A stretch of 64,000 nt of DNA from CALDTK01 sp965213735 (GTDB lineage Bacteria > Bacteroidota > Bacteroidia > Chitinophagales > Saprospiraceae). Below, in pieces: positions 34,775 through 44,148 of the stretch. A model generated the notes under the pieces. It made no database searches. It saw nothing but the letters and a program-made list of their open reading frames with translations, and was not told the origin of the DNA. Every line of letters starts with the position of its first letter. The stretch's first letter is position 1. The translations under genes were made by a program, and so were the position numbers. The stretch is taken from the NCBI GenBank assembly GCA_965213735.1, contig CBDCAB010000006.1, positions 2,480,001-2,544,000 on the forward strand, in the 5' to 3' direction.

Positions 34775-37324
34775 ATGGGCTTCAAAATCCGTCTCCAGCT
34801 ACGGTACAGCTGGCTTTTTATGCTCTTGGTGGCGCAGCAGTCGGGCTTTGCACAAACCGTAGTTGGTACCGTGAGCAGTGCCGATGGCGAACGCTTACCA
34901 TTTGCGACTATCACGCTGGTGGGCGCACAGGGTGGCACTACAGCCTCGCTAGAAGGCGCCTACAGCCTCAGCCTCCCAGCAGGTGCTACAGCCATCGAGG
35001 CGCGCTATATCGGCTACGAACCCCTACGCATTGCCGTCGATGCGGCTCTAGCCGAAACAACAATGAATTTTGAGCTTGAGCCAGCGACTTACAACTTAGG
35101 TGAAGCCACTGTGAGTGCCAACGCCGAAGATCCAGCCTACCGCATCATGCGTGAAGCTGCCGCCAGGCGTGAGCAGTACCTGCGGGCAGACCCGCGCTAT
35201 GAAGTAGATGTTTACGTCAAAGGACAATTTAAGATTGATGAGGCTCCAACTAAAATTATGGGACAGGAACTGGGCGACATGGGTGGAGTACTCGATTCTA
35301 GCCGAGCTGGCATTGTGTATTTATCAGAAACATACTCAACCTTGCAATTTGAGCAACCGGATAATATTCGTGAGACAGTCACGGCTTCAAAGGTCAGTGG
35401 AAGTCCACGAGGTTATTCATATAATTCTGCGGCCGTTCTCGACTTTGATCTTTATCAGCGGACCACGGATTATAACACGCCAATATTGAGTCCAATTGCT
35501 GAAAACGCGCCCTCTACTTACCGCTTTGCACTCCTTGGCTCGCGGAGAGCGGAGAATGCCCGTCTTGTTTACAAGATCGATGTCACGCCACGCAACGCGA
35601 TGAGTCCTGCCTATCATGGAACATTATATATCGAAGATTCTACTTATCATTTATTAGATGCGGATTTATACCTGGTCGGTGGCACTCTCAATGCGAGTGG
35701 ACTTGATACCCTTTACCTCTCGCAGAGTTACCGTCAGCGCGAAGATGCGGGCTGGCAGATTATGCAGCGCCGCCTCGAGCCGGTGATTAATTTTATGGGC
35801 TTTCGCATCAGGGGGATCTTTGCAGCTGTTTATTCCAACTTCGATTATAATCCTGATTGGCCAGTTTCACCTTTCGGCAAAACGAGAACTGAAATTCTGC
35901 CTGAATCAAATCTCGTCGACAGCACCCTTTGGGAAGCGCGACCTATACCGCTGACGTCAGCTGAGCAGCTGGATTATACCCGTAAAGACAGCATCCAACA
36001 GCGGGTAAATTCTCCTGCCTACCGCGACAGTGTCCAGGCCAAACGCAATGAGTTTGACTTTGGCGCACTCACGGGCTACACCTACTCCAACTGGCGGAAA
36101 AATACCCAGTGGACCTTCGAGTCGCCGATCAGCAAGAATGGCTTTCATTCCGTCACTGGATTGCAGCTTGGCGTAGGGCTCAAGTACACGAAAGCTGCCG
36201 ACGAGGAAGCTTCTCGACTCCTCACGCTGGAAAGCGCGCTCGTGTATGGCTGGGCCGATGAGCAATTCTATCCTACTGCTCGCGCCGCTTACCTATTCAG
36301 CAAAAAGTACGGCACCGAACTAGCACTCAGCGGCGGAAGGGCATTAAAAGACTATCACCGTTTCAATCCTGTTGACGCTTTTTTCAATGCAGGCCTTAGC
36401 CTCTCCCGCCACCGCAACCCGCTGAAGCTCTATGAAAGTCGTTTCGTGCAGGTAGAACACACCACGCAGTTAAAGGACAAGGAGAACTTTCCACTCGCAG
36501 ACCTCAACCACGCCTTGATTTTTGAACAACGTCTGCCGCGCGCCAATGAGACGGAATACAGCTTCGGCAAGAAATCTCGGCGCTATACCCCAAACTTCCC
36601 GAATGGCTCCACTGGAGAAATCGATTTCAACGATCGCCTGCAGACCCACACGATACTCCGCTACTTTGGCGGACTGAGTTTTACACCTGGTCGGCAGTTT
36701 CTCGTGCGTCCCGATAGCTACACGGCATTACCGAGTAAGTGGCCTACCCTGGGCTTCAATTGGAGGTATGGCTTTGAAATTGACAATCCCTTCAGCACGC
36801 GCATAGGGTATCTCTTCGTCGGCGCGAGTGTGCGCAAAGAGGAGATTCAAGTGAGGCGTTTAGGCAAGTTTAGCGCTCGTGTAGCGACAGGTGCCAATGT
36901 GTTCTTTGCAGGTACGCAATTCACCATTGATCTCGATCAGTTTGCCGGCAGCGAGTTGTTGATCAACAACTACAGCGACTACCTCACGCGCTTTCTGGCC
37001 CTCCCCCACTACGGTCTCACTACAGACCAACCGTGGGTCAATGGGGTGGTTGAGCACAACTTCAATGGCCTCCTTTGGCGGCAGTTGCCTGTGCTGCGGC
37101 GTCTGGGTTGGAATGTAATTATCCGAGCTGCGGGCATTGCAATCGCTGACGATGAGCGCGAGCACTACGAGCTAGGCGCTGCACTCAGCAACATTGGCTT
37201 TGGCCCGGCAAGATTTTTCAGAGCGGATATAGCTGTCGGCAATCAAGACGATCGACTGGATTGGCGAAATCCTGTGTATCGCATTGGCTTTAATGTGCCG
37301 TTGAATGAGTTGGTGATTGAGTAG
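34775..37324 (+). CDS. DUF5686-like outer-membrane protein with carboxypeptidase-regulatory domain
   Basis: 849 residues from ATG 34775, starting a signal peptide (MGFKIRLQLRYSWLFMLLVAQQSGFAQ). The carboxypeptidase-regulatory-like beta-sandwich follows (VVGTVSSADGERLPFATITLVGAQGG ... IEARYIGYEPLRI, about 28-110). The rest is a long DUF5686-like region ending in alternating-residue strands typical of an outer-membrane beta-barrel (RIGFNVPLNELVIE). Typical length for the family. Substrate unknown; probably an envelope biogenesis or transport protein. Divergent from the GLPGLI gene. A class-B motif lies at 35870. Confidence 0.85.
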   Translation: MGFKIRLQLRYSWLFMLLVAQQSGFAQTVVGTVSSADGERLPFATITLVGAQGGTTASLEGAYSLSLPAGATAIEARYIGYEPLRIAVDAALAETTMNFELEPATYNLGEATVSANAEDPAYRIMREAAARREQYLRADPRYEVDVYVKGQFKIDEAPTKIMGQELGDMGGVLDSSRAGIVYLSETYSTLQFEQPDNIRETVTASKVSGSPRGYSYNSAAVLDFDLYQRTTDYNTPILSPIAENAPSTYRFALLGSRRAENARLVYKIDVTPRNAMSPAYHGTLYIEDSTYHLLDADLYLVGGTLNASGLDTLYLSQSYRQREDAGWQIMQRRLEPVINFMGFRIRGIFAAVYSNFDYNPDWPVSPFGKTRTEILPESNLVDSTLWEARPIPLTSAEQLDYTRKDSIQQRVNSPAYRDSVQAKRNEFDFGALTGYTYSNWRKNTQWTFESPISKNGFHSVTGLQLGVGLKYTKAADEEASRLLTLESALVYGWADEQFYPTARAAYLFSKKYGTELALSGGRALKDYHRFNPVDAFFNAGLSLSRHRNPLKLYESRFVQVEHTTQLKDKENFPLADLNHALIFEQRLPRANETEYSFGKKSRRYTPNFPNGSTGEIDFNDRLQTHTILRYFGGLSFTPGRQFLVRPDSYTALPSKWPTLGFNWRYGFEIDNPFSTRIGYLFVGASVRKEEIQVRRLGKFSARVATGANVFFAGTQFTIDLDQFAGSELLINNYSDYLTRFLALPHYGLTTDQPWVNGVVEHNFNGLLWRQLPVLRRLGWNVIIRAAGIAIADDEREHYELGAALSNIGFGPARFFRADIAVGNQDDRLDWRNPVYRIGFNVPLNELVIE
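35870..35883 (-). repeat. Class-B iterated motif GTTTTGCCGAAAGG, copy 3
   Basis: Exact minus-strand copy in the DUF5686-like gene (coding strand reads PFGKT). Confidence 0.5.
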
Positions 37325-37807
37325 GTAAAATCAACATAAAAGCTGTATATCTAGAAAATAAAGCAGGTTAAGCCGCGCGAAGCATCTAAAGAGATTCTCT
37401 AATACGGGGTAAGTTAAATCTTCTATATTAACTATCCTATATAAATAATGAGCATATTACGCGAAATAGATTTCATTACTCTAGAATAAACTTGCAGAAT
37501 TGGCTAAACCAGTCCACAGAGTCACTTCATCTATGTCGATTGCCGGAGATGTACCTTGCCCATAGGCGAGGTGAGATGAGGTCAATACACCAATGGTACA
37601 GAAGGCAACAACCTTCAATGATTGGAAAATTGTTTGCAGATGGCTAGGGTATGGTGTAACTTGCATGATGACAAGGGTTGGTGACGGTTTTGGAATAGCG
37701 GTGGGGTAGATGTACCTGTGTAAGGTTCCTCATCCACCTTTTCCATGTTTGGTGAATGTCATCGACCACTACCTGGTTCACGGTACCTTAAAGAAAAATC
37801 GCTTGTG
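37325..37807. other. AT-richer intergenic region with a signal-peptide remnant
   Basis: 480 bp, locally lower in GC than its surroundings. The only candidate is the minus-strand remnant at 37481-37666. CATGTTTG (37743-37750) may be a -7-like box for the next gene. Confidence 0.4.
37481..37666 (-). pseudogene. Possible truncated secreted-protein gene (signal peptide only)
   Basis: 61-residue frame with a good Sec signal (FQSLKVVAFCTIGVLTSSHLAYGQ) followed by only about 25 residues (GTSPAIDIDEVTLWTGLANSA). It looks like the 5' end of a secreted-protein gene whose body is lost. Chance cannot be excluded. Confidence 0.3.
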
Positions 37808-40036
37808 ATGTTTGCAAAACTTTTGTTAGGTGTTGTTGCGCTTGGCTCTTTCCCGCTCTTGCTACACAGCCAGTGCGACACCATCCCAAAGCTCGACCGC
37901 TGGTGGGGAATTGATGGCATAAGCGATGTGCTTTATGAAATGGAATTCCCAGATACGGGCTCAGCAATTATTCATATCACCGATGAGGACGATTTATCGG
38001 TACCACTTCCTTTCGGCATCTTCCCGGGAGATGGAACTCAATTCTCATATATTGCTGGTCTAAACGCAAAGGCTAAGTATACTTTTTCAGGTACAGCCCT
38101 ATTTGATTCCGATTACCGTCAACTCACTACTGATACTTTTGCAAATCATCAAAGGTGTGCCAGAGGAGATCTTAGAGGATTACATATGCAGCATCTCTTG
38201 CTGCCTGATCCTGCTTCCCCTTCTCAAACTAATCCTGAGAGACTGTGGATGTTTTATACTGAAACCGGAAACTCAACTGACTCGTTGTGCTTTCCCTTTC
38301 GCAAAGCATACTTTGCGCTTTACAATGTGTTTACTCGAGACTTTTCTGCATTCGACTCTATATTATTTGAAGGAGGCGCACATGCTTGGGCTGCACAGAG
38401 GCATCCATCGGGTGATGGCTGGTGGATTCTGTCTACGACTATTTTTCCTTCGCCACGGATTTATGCCTTCAGACTTTCATCTACGGGACTAGATACAACC
38501 CCCGTAGTCTCCTTAGGTGGAGGAGCAGGCCCCGCTCCCTTTCAGGACGGATTTCCATTTACCCACTATTATCAACATATAACAAACCTTCATCTATCAC
38601 CCTCTGGCGATAGAATTGCAGTGGCTAGACAACCTGAGGATATACCGTTTTTTTTCTTTGATTCACACGCGCCTGTAGAGCTCTGGAATTTCGATGCAAT
38701 TACTGGAAAGGCTACTTTTCAACGAGACGCGGTGTTACAAGGCGAAGGAATATATGGCACCCGGTTTTCTCCTCGTGGAGATTATATCTACGCATTCAAC
38801 TTCGAAGATTCTATTCCCTCCAATCCACTGATCACGCTAATCCGGCAAAAGCTAGACTCGCCAGAAGCACTCAGCGCAGATCCATTACTGCCACCACCCG
38901 GTGATACCGTCGCTGTCTCAGGACTAGAAATGAGCCGGTGGGATGTCGGCGTTGGCCCAAACGGGAGAATGTACTGGGGCTATGGTAAAGTTATAGAAAT
39001 TACCAATCCTGACGGACTTGATATTGATACAACTACCATATTCCAAGAGGAATGGGTTGGCGCTGGTGTCGTGCATTATCCCATTATACCGGTAGACCTG
39101 CCAAGCATGCGAAAGCCCAGGGCACGGCTCATCGCCGCAAAAAACGCCTTGGCGTGTGGTCAATCAGCTCAGCTTGCCATTCCAACAACGGCATACCTCG
39201 ATGCTACAGCGGTTAGCTTTTCTGCCGGACCGGGTCTGGAAATTGTCGGTCAGCGCAGGTCAGGTACGACCGGTGATACCATAGAGGTGCGCATGACGCC
39301 AGCAGGTTTTGCATCGGGGAGCGTCTTCATCGCTAGTGCCTACCAACACCCATGTCGTACCTACCGAGATACCCTCACCATCCATTCCTTTGTCCAGCCC
39401 ACCCTCGATACAATTGAGACTTGTCAAGGTGAGCCGATCCTGGTGCACGATGTGCTGCGCCCGGCAGCAGTGGCGAGCTACACAGCGAGCTTTCCTTCTG
39501 TACTTACCCCTGGCTGCGACTCGGCTTCTACGGTAGCGGTTCGCCTGCTTCCTCACGACTCTGTAAGTGTAGATGCGGTGGCTATGACCGGAGATACACT
39601 TTCTGGTGTTGTCATCGGGGCAGTTGATACTTCTTTTACGGTCACTTTTCCCAACGCTGGGGCACAGGGCTGTGACCTGGTGATAGACTATCGAGTTACT
39701 ATAGATACCACGAGTAGCAGTACTCAGCCTTTTGGCAGCAACCTAGCTGAGCAGACTCGTATAGACCTTATCGCTCCCAATCCATTCTCAGGCACCTTAC
39801 GTGCACGAATTGATGCTGCACGTGGTTCTACCGCCCTAGCCGCTGCCCTTGGCGGCGGAGGTGTACACTGGACAATTCATAGCTTGGCGACTGGACAGCG
39901 CGTGTGGCAAGAGCAGACGGCAGATGGGCAATTGGAGGTAGCTGAGGCGGAGGCGTGGGCATCGGGCATGTATGTGCTCGTGGTTCGCTCGCTAGATGGG
40001 AAGGCAAGAGGGGTGCTGAGGGTGGTGAAGATTTGA
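37808..40036 (+). CDS. Secreted protein with T9SS type-A sorting domain
   Basis: 742 residues from ATG 37808, beginning a signal peptide (MFAKLLLGVVALGSFPLLLHSQ). Residues about 25-450 are WD40/beta-propeller-like (HITNLHLSPSGDRIAVARQPED, GTRFSPRGDYIYAFNFEDS), as in many Bacteroidota surface proteins. Ig-like or PKD-like segments with Cys pairs follow (DTIETCQGEPILVHDV). The C-terminus is a type-A sorting domain (IAPNPFSGTLRARID ... SGMYVLVVRSLDGKARGVLRVVKI). Exported by Sec and T9SS. Function unknown; codon use matches neighbours. Confidence 0.83.
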   Translation: MFAKLLLGVVALGSFPLLLHSQCDTIPKLDRWWGIDGISDVLYEMEFPDTGSAIIHITDEDDLSVPLPFGIFPGDGTQFSYIAGLNAKAKYTFSGTALFDSDYRQLTTDTFANHQRCARGDLRGLHMQHLLLPDPASPSQTNPERLWMFYTETGNSTDSLCFPFRKAYFALYNVFTRDFSAFDSILFEGGAHAWAAQRHPSGDGWWILSTTIFPSPRIYAFRLSSTGLDTTPVVSLGGGAGPAPFQDGFPFTHYYQHITNLHLSPSGDRIAVARQPEDIPFFFFDSHAPVELWNFDAITGKATFQRDAVLQGEGIYGTRFSPRGDYIYAFNFEDSIPSNPLITLIRQKLDSPEALSADPLLPPPGDTVAVSGLEMSRWDVGVGPNGRMYWGYGKVIEITNPDGLDIDTTTIFQEEWVGAGVVHYPIIPVDLPSMRKPRARLIAAKNALACGQSAQLAIPTTAYLDATAVSFSAGPGLEIVGQRRSGTTGDTIEVRMTPAGFASGSVFIASAYQHPCRTYRDTLTIHSFVQPTLDTIETCQGEPILVHDVLRPAAVASYTASFPSVLTPGCDSASTVAVRLLPHDSVSVDAVAMTGDTLSGVVIGAVDTSFTVTFPNAGAQGCDLVIDYRVTIDTTSSSTQPFGSNLAEQTRIDLIAPNPFSGTLRARIDAARGSTALAAALGGGGVHWTIHSLATGQRVWQEQTADGQLEVAEAEAWASGMYVLVVRSLDGKARGVLRVVKI

Positions 40037-40157
40037 GAGCAATTAGCACATCTATGGCGTGATATACCACGCTGCTGTTGATAGTAATGGCCGAGTATTC
40101 AGGCGCAAATAGGTTGGTTAGTTGACTAAAATTATCTCTACGAATGGTCCGAGGGTA

Positions 40158-40685
40158 TCAAGATTGAATCCGCTTCACATTCTTCCTCGCACGCTTCTGA
40201 TTGTCTCCATTTCTAAAGGCCCTGATCCATCCAATACTAAATCTCGTATGGTGTATGTCCGCTATTTCCTGTTGGCCGAGTTGCTGATATCGATAAGATG
40301 TAAAGGTTTGGGATACTGACAGGACTAGCAGATGAGTAACTCTAGTCTTATTGTCCAACCGGTACATGAGCCCAGCATCTCCAATCAGTAAGAATTGAGC
40401 AACAGCGTTTCGAGATTCAGAAAGATTGCTAATTCTTCCCACTCCAGGGCCCGCTACAAAGGTCCACTTTTTACCGGCTGCAAAGCCAATATTGGCAGAG
40501 AGGAAGGGCCCAGGACTTACGCATCAAAATCTGCCGCCGAATCTTCGTCGGTGTCTCCAAAAGGTTTGAGGCTAATCCGGTAGAAAATTTCGCAGACTTT
40601 GCTAACCCAGCACCTGACTGAGAGCCGGTCCTATCTTAATTCCGGTAGCAATAGGTAGGTTATACCATTTGATGCGTAAGGCCTG
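40158..40685 (-). pseudogene. Decayed outer-membrane beta-barrel protein gene, C-terminal part
   Basis: Three consecutive minus-strand pieces in different frames read like one barrel protein: LRIKWYNLPIATGIKIGPAL (about 40682-40606), VSKVCEIFYRISLKPFGDTDED (about 40606-40518), and SANIGFAAGKKWTFVAGPGV continuing to ...HHTRFSIGWIRAF (40513-40158). Frame changes occur near 40605 and 40517. No N-terminal part is visible upstream. Protein-like alternation of hydrophobic residues supports coding ancestry, but the family is not identified. Confidence 0.4.
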
Positions 40686-40686
40686 G
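40510..40686. repeat. Inverted repeat CCAGGNCTTACGCATCAAA bounding 177 bp
   Basis: Left copy 40510-40528 and inverted right copy 40668-40686 match at 18 of 19 positions. Two more relatives lie nearby: CAGGATTTACGCATCA at 40771-40786 and its inverted form TTGATGCGTAAAC at 41379-41391. The arrangement looks like transposon-type ends, although the interior of the first pair reads as barrel-protein remnant. Confidence 0.5.
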
Positions 40687-41399
40687 ATGAGGGACCACGC
40701 AAGAACAGCCACCCCAAGGCGGCAGCCAATCAGCTACAGCCGCTTGTTCCCCCTTGGGAGCGGGGGGGGGCAGGATTTACGCATCAGAACTACCCCGTTC
40801 TAGGGTGGCGCACTTTGCAGTTGAAATCTACATTTGCACGGAGGAAGCACGGAGGAGACATTGCGGGGCTCCAAGCGAGAAGTAAGAACCGTTGCTTCAC
40901 CAAAAAGCCAATTGCTAGATAAATCCTCGTCCTACGCAGATCCTGATGCATGTCAGTAGAAGCGACGGTTCAGGTACATATAGCCTAAGATGTATATGAC
41001 GCCTCTCACACGGAGGGTTTGCACGGAGGTACACGGAGCAGGTAAGATGCCGTAAAGCAGCGATGCAATAAACCGTATAGCCATCTCCTCCACCCTCGCG
41101 GCCCATTGCGTTGAGCGCAGCGAACTTGCGATACCATCACCCCGAACAGCCCTTGCGAACCTTGCGGCCCATTGCGGTGAGCGCAGCGAACTTGCGATAC
41201 CATCACCCCGAACCAGCCCTTGCGAACCTTGCGGCCCATTGCGGTGAGCGCAGCGAACTTGCGATACCATCACCCCGAACCAGCCCCCAGAACAGCCACC
41301 CCAAGGCGGCAGCCAAACAAAACAGCCGCTTGTTCACCCTTGGGGGCGGAGGGGGGACCACGCTAGAACAGGCTTGGGTTGATGCGTAAACCCTCCCCC
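40687..41399. repeat. Repeat-rich intergenic region
   Basis: No gene seen. It contains two copies of a palindromic segment starting GAACAGCCACCCCAAGGCGG (about 40702-40772 and 41290-41357; the ends CCCCAAGGCGG and CCCTTGGGAGCGG can pair), two short CACGGAGG-type relatives of the large array (40838-40857, 41000-41040), and a 66-67-bp unit repeated three times (41098, 41164, 41231) containing GGTGAGCGCAGCGAACTTGC. The right end abuts the subtilase stop codon. Confidence 0.7.
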
Positions 41400-43163
41400 C
41401 TACCGCACCAACAGCCCACTCACACTGCCAGCCTCACTCACCACCCGATACGCATACGCGCCTGCAGGCCAATCAGCACTGTAAACATCCATACGCTCAC
41501 TGCTCACGCGGCGCTGAAAAACGAGCCTGCCTGTAGCATCGACAATGCTAAGCGTACCACCTACAGCCGCAGGAGGTAGCTCAAGCGTAAAGCCGCGACC
41601 TACAGGATTGGGCATCACGCTGGCATCTAGGGTTTTGGCGGAAGCTGTACCCGAAACCAAACCACCCCACGCAAGCGCAGCCGCAACGGCAATGTTAGCA
41701 TTGGCAGTACCGTGCCCAAACACCTCATTGGGACTCGTCGCGCCCGGCGCACTACACGAATCACTCGCAGGAGGCAAACGCTCAATCGTCGAGCGAAGTA
41801 ACAGCGCTTCAATTGTATCTACCTGACCCGCAAGTTCAGGACGCGCAGATATCATCAGCGCCACCACACCCGCCACGTGCGGACCCGCCATGCTCGTACC
41901 GCTAAAGACACGGTACCTCTCGCCAGGTATGCTAGACAACACCGCGACTCCCGGAGCAGCAATGTCAGGACCTGCCAGCGAATCATCAGCTGTACCACGA
42001 CTGCTGAAATTCGCAATGTTGCCCAGGCTGTCATGAGCAGCCACCGCTATGGCACCCGGCACACGCGCTGGAATAGGCACCACCGTGTTGCAGCCACTGC
42101 GACCCGCATTGCCAGCCGACACCACCACAACCACACCTGCAGCCCGCAGCGCACTCACTACCAAACCAAAGGCAGGATAGGTCGTAGAGTCACAACCTTC
42201 ACTCAGCGGACAGTGCCACGAATTAGCAATGACATGTGGAGCTTTCTCGGGCAGTGGATTCTCACCATTCAAATCTGTCGGCGCAATAAACCACTGAAAA
42301 CATTCCAAATATTGTTGCGGAGTTCCATCCCCACGATCCATGTTGCGGCAAGCAATCCACTCAGCTTCGGGTGCAACACCCATTTGTATAGTATCAGTCT
42401 CCCCGACCATCGTACCCATCGTGTGGGTGCCATGACCATTATCATCACAAGGTTCTTGCACATCATAGCCACAGGCAGCATTGGGCTCGCTGTTATTAGG
42501 CGAAATCGCGTGCACCGCGTCATGCCAATTATAATTATGATCTGCACTATCGGCACTGATATAGCCGCGGTACTTTGTTTGGAGAGCAGGGTGCGTCCAG
42601 TCGTAGCCCGTGTCCTGTCCGCCTACCACCACGCCTGCACCACGCACGCCGATGGCCCACACGTCGGGCACATTCATGTAGCGCAGCCCCCACTCTGGAG
42701 TCACGGCTGCGCTGCGCGATTGGAGGGTAAATGCTTCTGTAGTAGGTGGTTGCGGTTGCTCGGGCAAGTCGAGCGACCAGTTGTTGAGACTCGCAATGCG
42801 TTCTACATTAGGTTCATTTGCCAGGTCGTGCACGAGCCGCGCATCAGCTGCGGGCACAAATACGGCATTGGCCACCCAGTATTCGCGATGGGCTACCCCT
42901 CGAGCAGCAAGTTTGGCTGTAAAAGCTGCGTGTCGCTTGAAGTTTTGCCGTAAGGCGCCAACTACATACCGACCTTTTTCCTCTTTAGTGGCTAGGCTAG
43001 CTGCAGCACTTAGGTCGGGATAGTCCGCAAACATCACGAGTACATCAGCCGCGCCTGCGGAGGCAAGTTGCTGGCTTACGTTTGCGTCAATGCGTGCTGA
43101 TTGGGCTTGCGCCAAAACACCGCCTAAACAGGTAGCGAGCGCGAAAAAGTAAACTCTGATCAT
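41400..43163 (-). CDS. S8 subtilisin-like serine peptidase with T9SS type-A sorting domain
   Basis: 587 residues with a signal peptide (MIRVYFFALATCLGGVLAQAQ). An inhibitor-I9-like propeptide precedes the catalytic domain: Asp in VVVGGQDTGYDWTHP, His in DDNGHGTHTMGTMVG, oxyanion Asn in HVIANSWHC and Ser in FSGTSMAGPHVAGVVAL. The C-terminus is a T9SS type-A domain (ASVMPNPVGRGFTLELPP ... PAGAYAYRVVSEAGSVSGLLVR). An extracellular or cell-surface protease for protein degradation. A long open frame on the other strand (41877-42953) is a shadow. Confidence 0.94.
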   Translation of the reverse strand: MIRVYFFALATCLGGVLAQAQSARIDANVSQQLASAGAADVLVMFADYPDLSAAASLATKEEKGRYVVGALRQNFKRHAAFTAKLAARGVAHREYWVANAVFVPAADARLVHDLANEPNVERIASLNNWSLDLPEQPQPPTTEAFTLQSRSAAVTPEWGLRYMNVPDVWAIGVRGAGVVVGGQDTGYDWTHPALQTKYRGYISADSADHNYNWHDAVHAISPNNSEPNAACGYDVQEPCDDNGHGTHTMGTMVGETDTIQMGVAPEAEWIACRNMDRGDGTPQQYLECFQWFIAPTDLNGENPLPEKAPHVIANSWHCPLSEGCDSTTYPAFGLVVSALRAAGVVVVVSAGNAGRSGCNTVVPIPARVPGAIAVAAHDSLGNIANFSSRGTADDSLAGPDIAAPGVAVLSSIPGERYRVFSGTSMAGPHVAGVVALMISARPELAGQVDTIEALLLRSTIERLPPASDSCSAPGATSPNEVFGHGTANANIAVAAALAWGGLVSGTASAKTLDASVMPNPVGRGFTLELPPAAVGGTLSIVDATGRLVFQRRVSSERMDVYSADWPAGAYAYRVVSEAGSVSGLLVR

Positions 43164-43194
43164 AAGCGGCTGGGATGAAAAAGCGACAATATAA

Positions 43195-44112
43195 TTAGCG
43201 AATACTGAGCGGAGTTAAGGTGTAGCCCTCGGCCCGCAATAAACGCACAACACCTTCTGGTCCGCCAAGATGGCCTGCTCCGACTGCAAATAGCGTCGGC
43301 CCTGTGGCAACTTGTTCTTTTATCGGGCCAATCCAGTTGCGATTGCGGTTCACGAGCAGCATTTTCTCAAATCCGCCTACGCCACCATGCTCGGTGCCGG
43401 TAGTCATTACATACATCGCGTCCACATCGCCAGTCATGTAGATACGCGTCAGCTCCTCAAGTTGGCTGGCGTTTTCGCCGGGCGCTGCGTCGATGGCATC
43501 GAGCAGCATCTGCGCCTGATGACGGTAGGGAATAGAATCAAAGAGCCCCATTTGAAAATCGACCGTTTCGAGACCAGCAATGGTTTTGTTGCTTTTGCGG
43601 GCGATTGCATCGAGTTCAAATTCATAACTCTTCACATCGCTGCTTTCCTCACCGCTCATCATGCCGCTCAGGTCGAGTCCATCCATGCCAGCGAGCATGC
43701 TCAAAAACATAGGCTTTACCTTATCGAGAAACATCATTGGCAAACCTAAGTCACTAAAATGTTCGCTAACCTTAGCGTACTGTTCGGTGGTCAGTAGGTC
43801 GCGCAGGCTCGTATCACCTCGCATAAATGCCTTGGGGATGAGTTGCATGGCTACGGCAGGATTTTTCATATCCGCCGGGTCGATCTCAAAGGTTACGGAT
43901 TCGGCGCGGTTGAGTACCTGCATGAGACTGTCGGAGATGAGAAAATCATCAGCTCCGATAAGGTGTATGGTACCAAACAGGTAGCTTGGTGCGACGGTGC
44001 TACCGGGGGCTTCGACTCGCCACAGCAGCGCATGATCGAGCGTATCTTGGGCGTGGCTCAAGCTTGCTGCTAGCAGCCAAACGAGTGTGATGAAGGTGGT
44101 GCGGAGTTGCAT
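43195..44112 (-). CDS. TraB/GumN family protein
   Basis: 305 residues from the ATG at 44110-44112, starting a signal peptide (MQLRTTFITLVWLLAASLSHAQ). Family features: YLFGTIHLIGADDFLIS with the conserved GTxH, FEIDPADM, AGLETVDFQMGLFDSIPY, and the C-terminal LFAVGAGHLGGPEGVVRLLRAEGY with GxGHL. This uncharacterised family is thought to be metal-dependent hydrolase/protease-like and acts outside the cytoplasm. It lies 31 bp upstream of the subtilase on the same strand; co-expression is plausible. Confidence 0.88.
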   Translation of the reverse strand: MQLRTTFITLVWLLAASLSHAQDTLDHALLWRVEAPGSTVAPSYLFGTIHLIGADDFLISDSLMQVLNRAESVTFEIDPADMKNPAVAMQLIPKAFMRGDTSLRDLLTTEQYAKVSEHFSDLGLPMMFLDKVKPMFLSMLAGMDGLDLSGMMSGEESSDVKSYEFELDAIARKSNKTIAGLETVDFQMGLFDSIPYRHQAQMLLDAIDAAPGENASQLEELTRIYMTGDVDAMYVMTTGTEHGGVGGFEKMLLVNRNRNWIGPIKEQVATGPTLFAVGAGHLGGPEGVVRLLRAEGYTLTPLSIR

Positions 44113-44148
44113 AGGGTATCGAGCTAATGGCAAGGTGCGATCAATACG

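Noticed and set aside
34480..34938. 152-codon minus-strand open frame
   Set aside because: Overlaps the start and signal peptide of the DUF5686-like gene and shows no recognisable domain.
40510..40686. A simple MITE of 177 bp
   Set aside because: The interior reads as continuous barrel-protein remnant rather than MITE sequence, so I list the inverted repeat without claiming a complete mobile element.
41877..42953. 358-codon plus-strand open frame
   Set aside because: Antisense to the catalytic domain of the subtilase; the peptide is rich in His, Arg and Thr with no family features.
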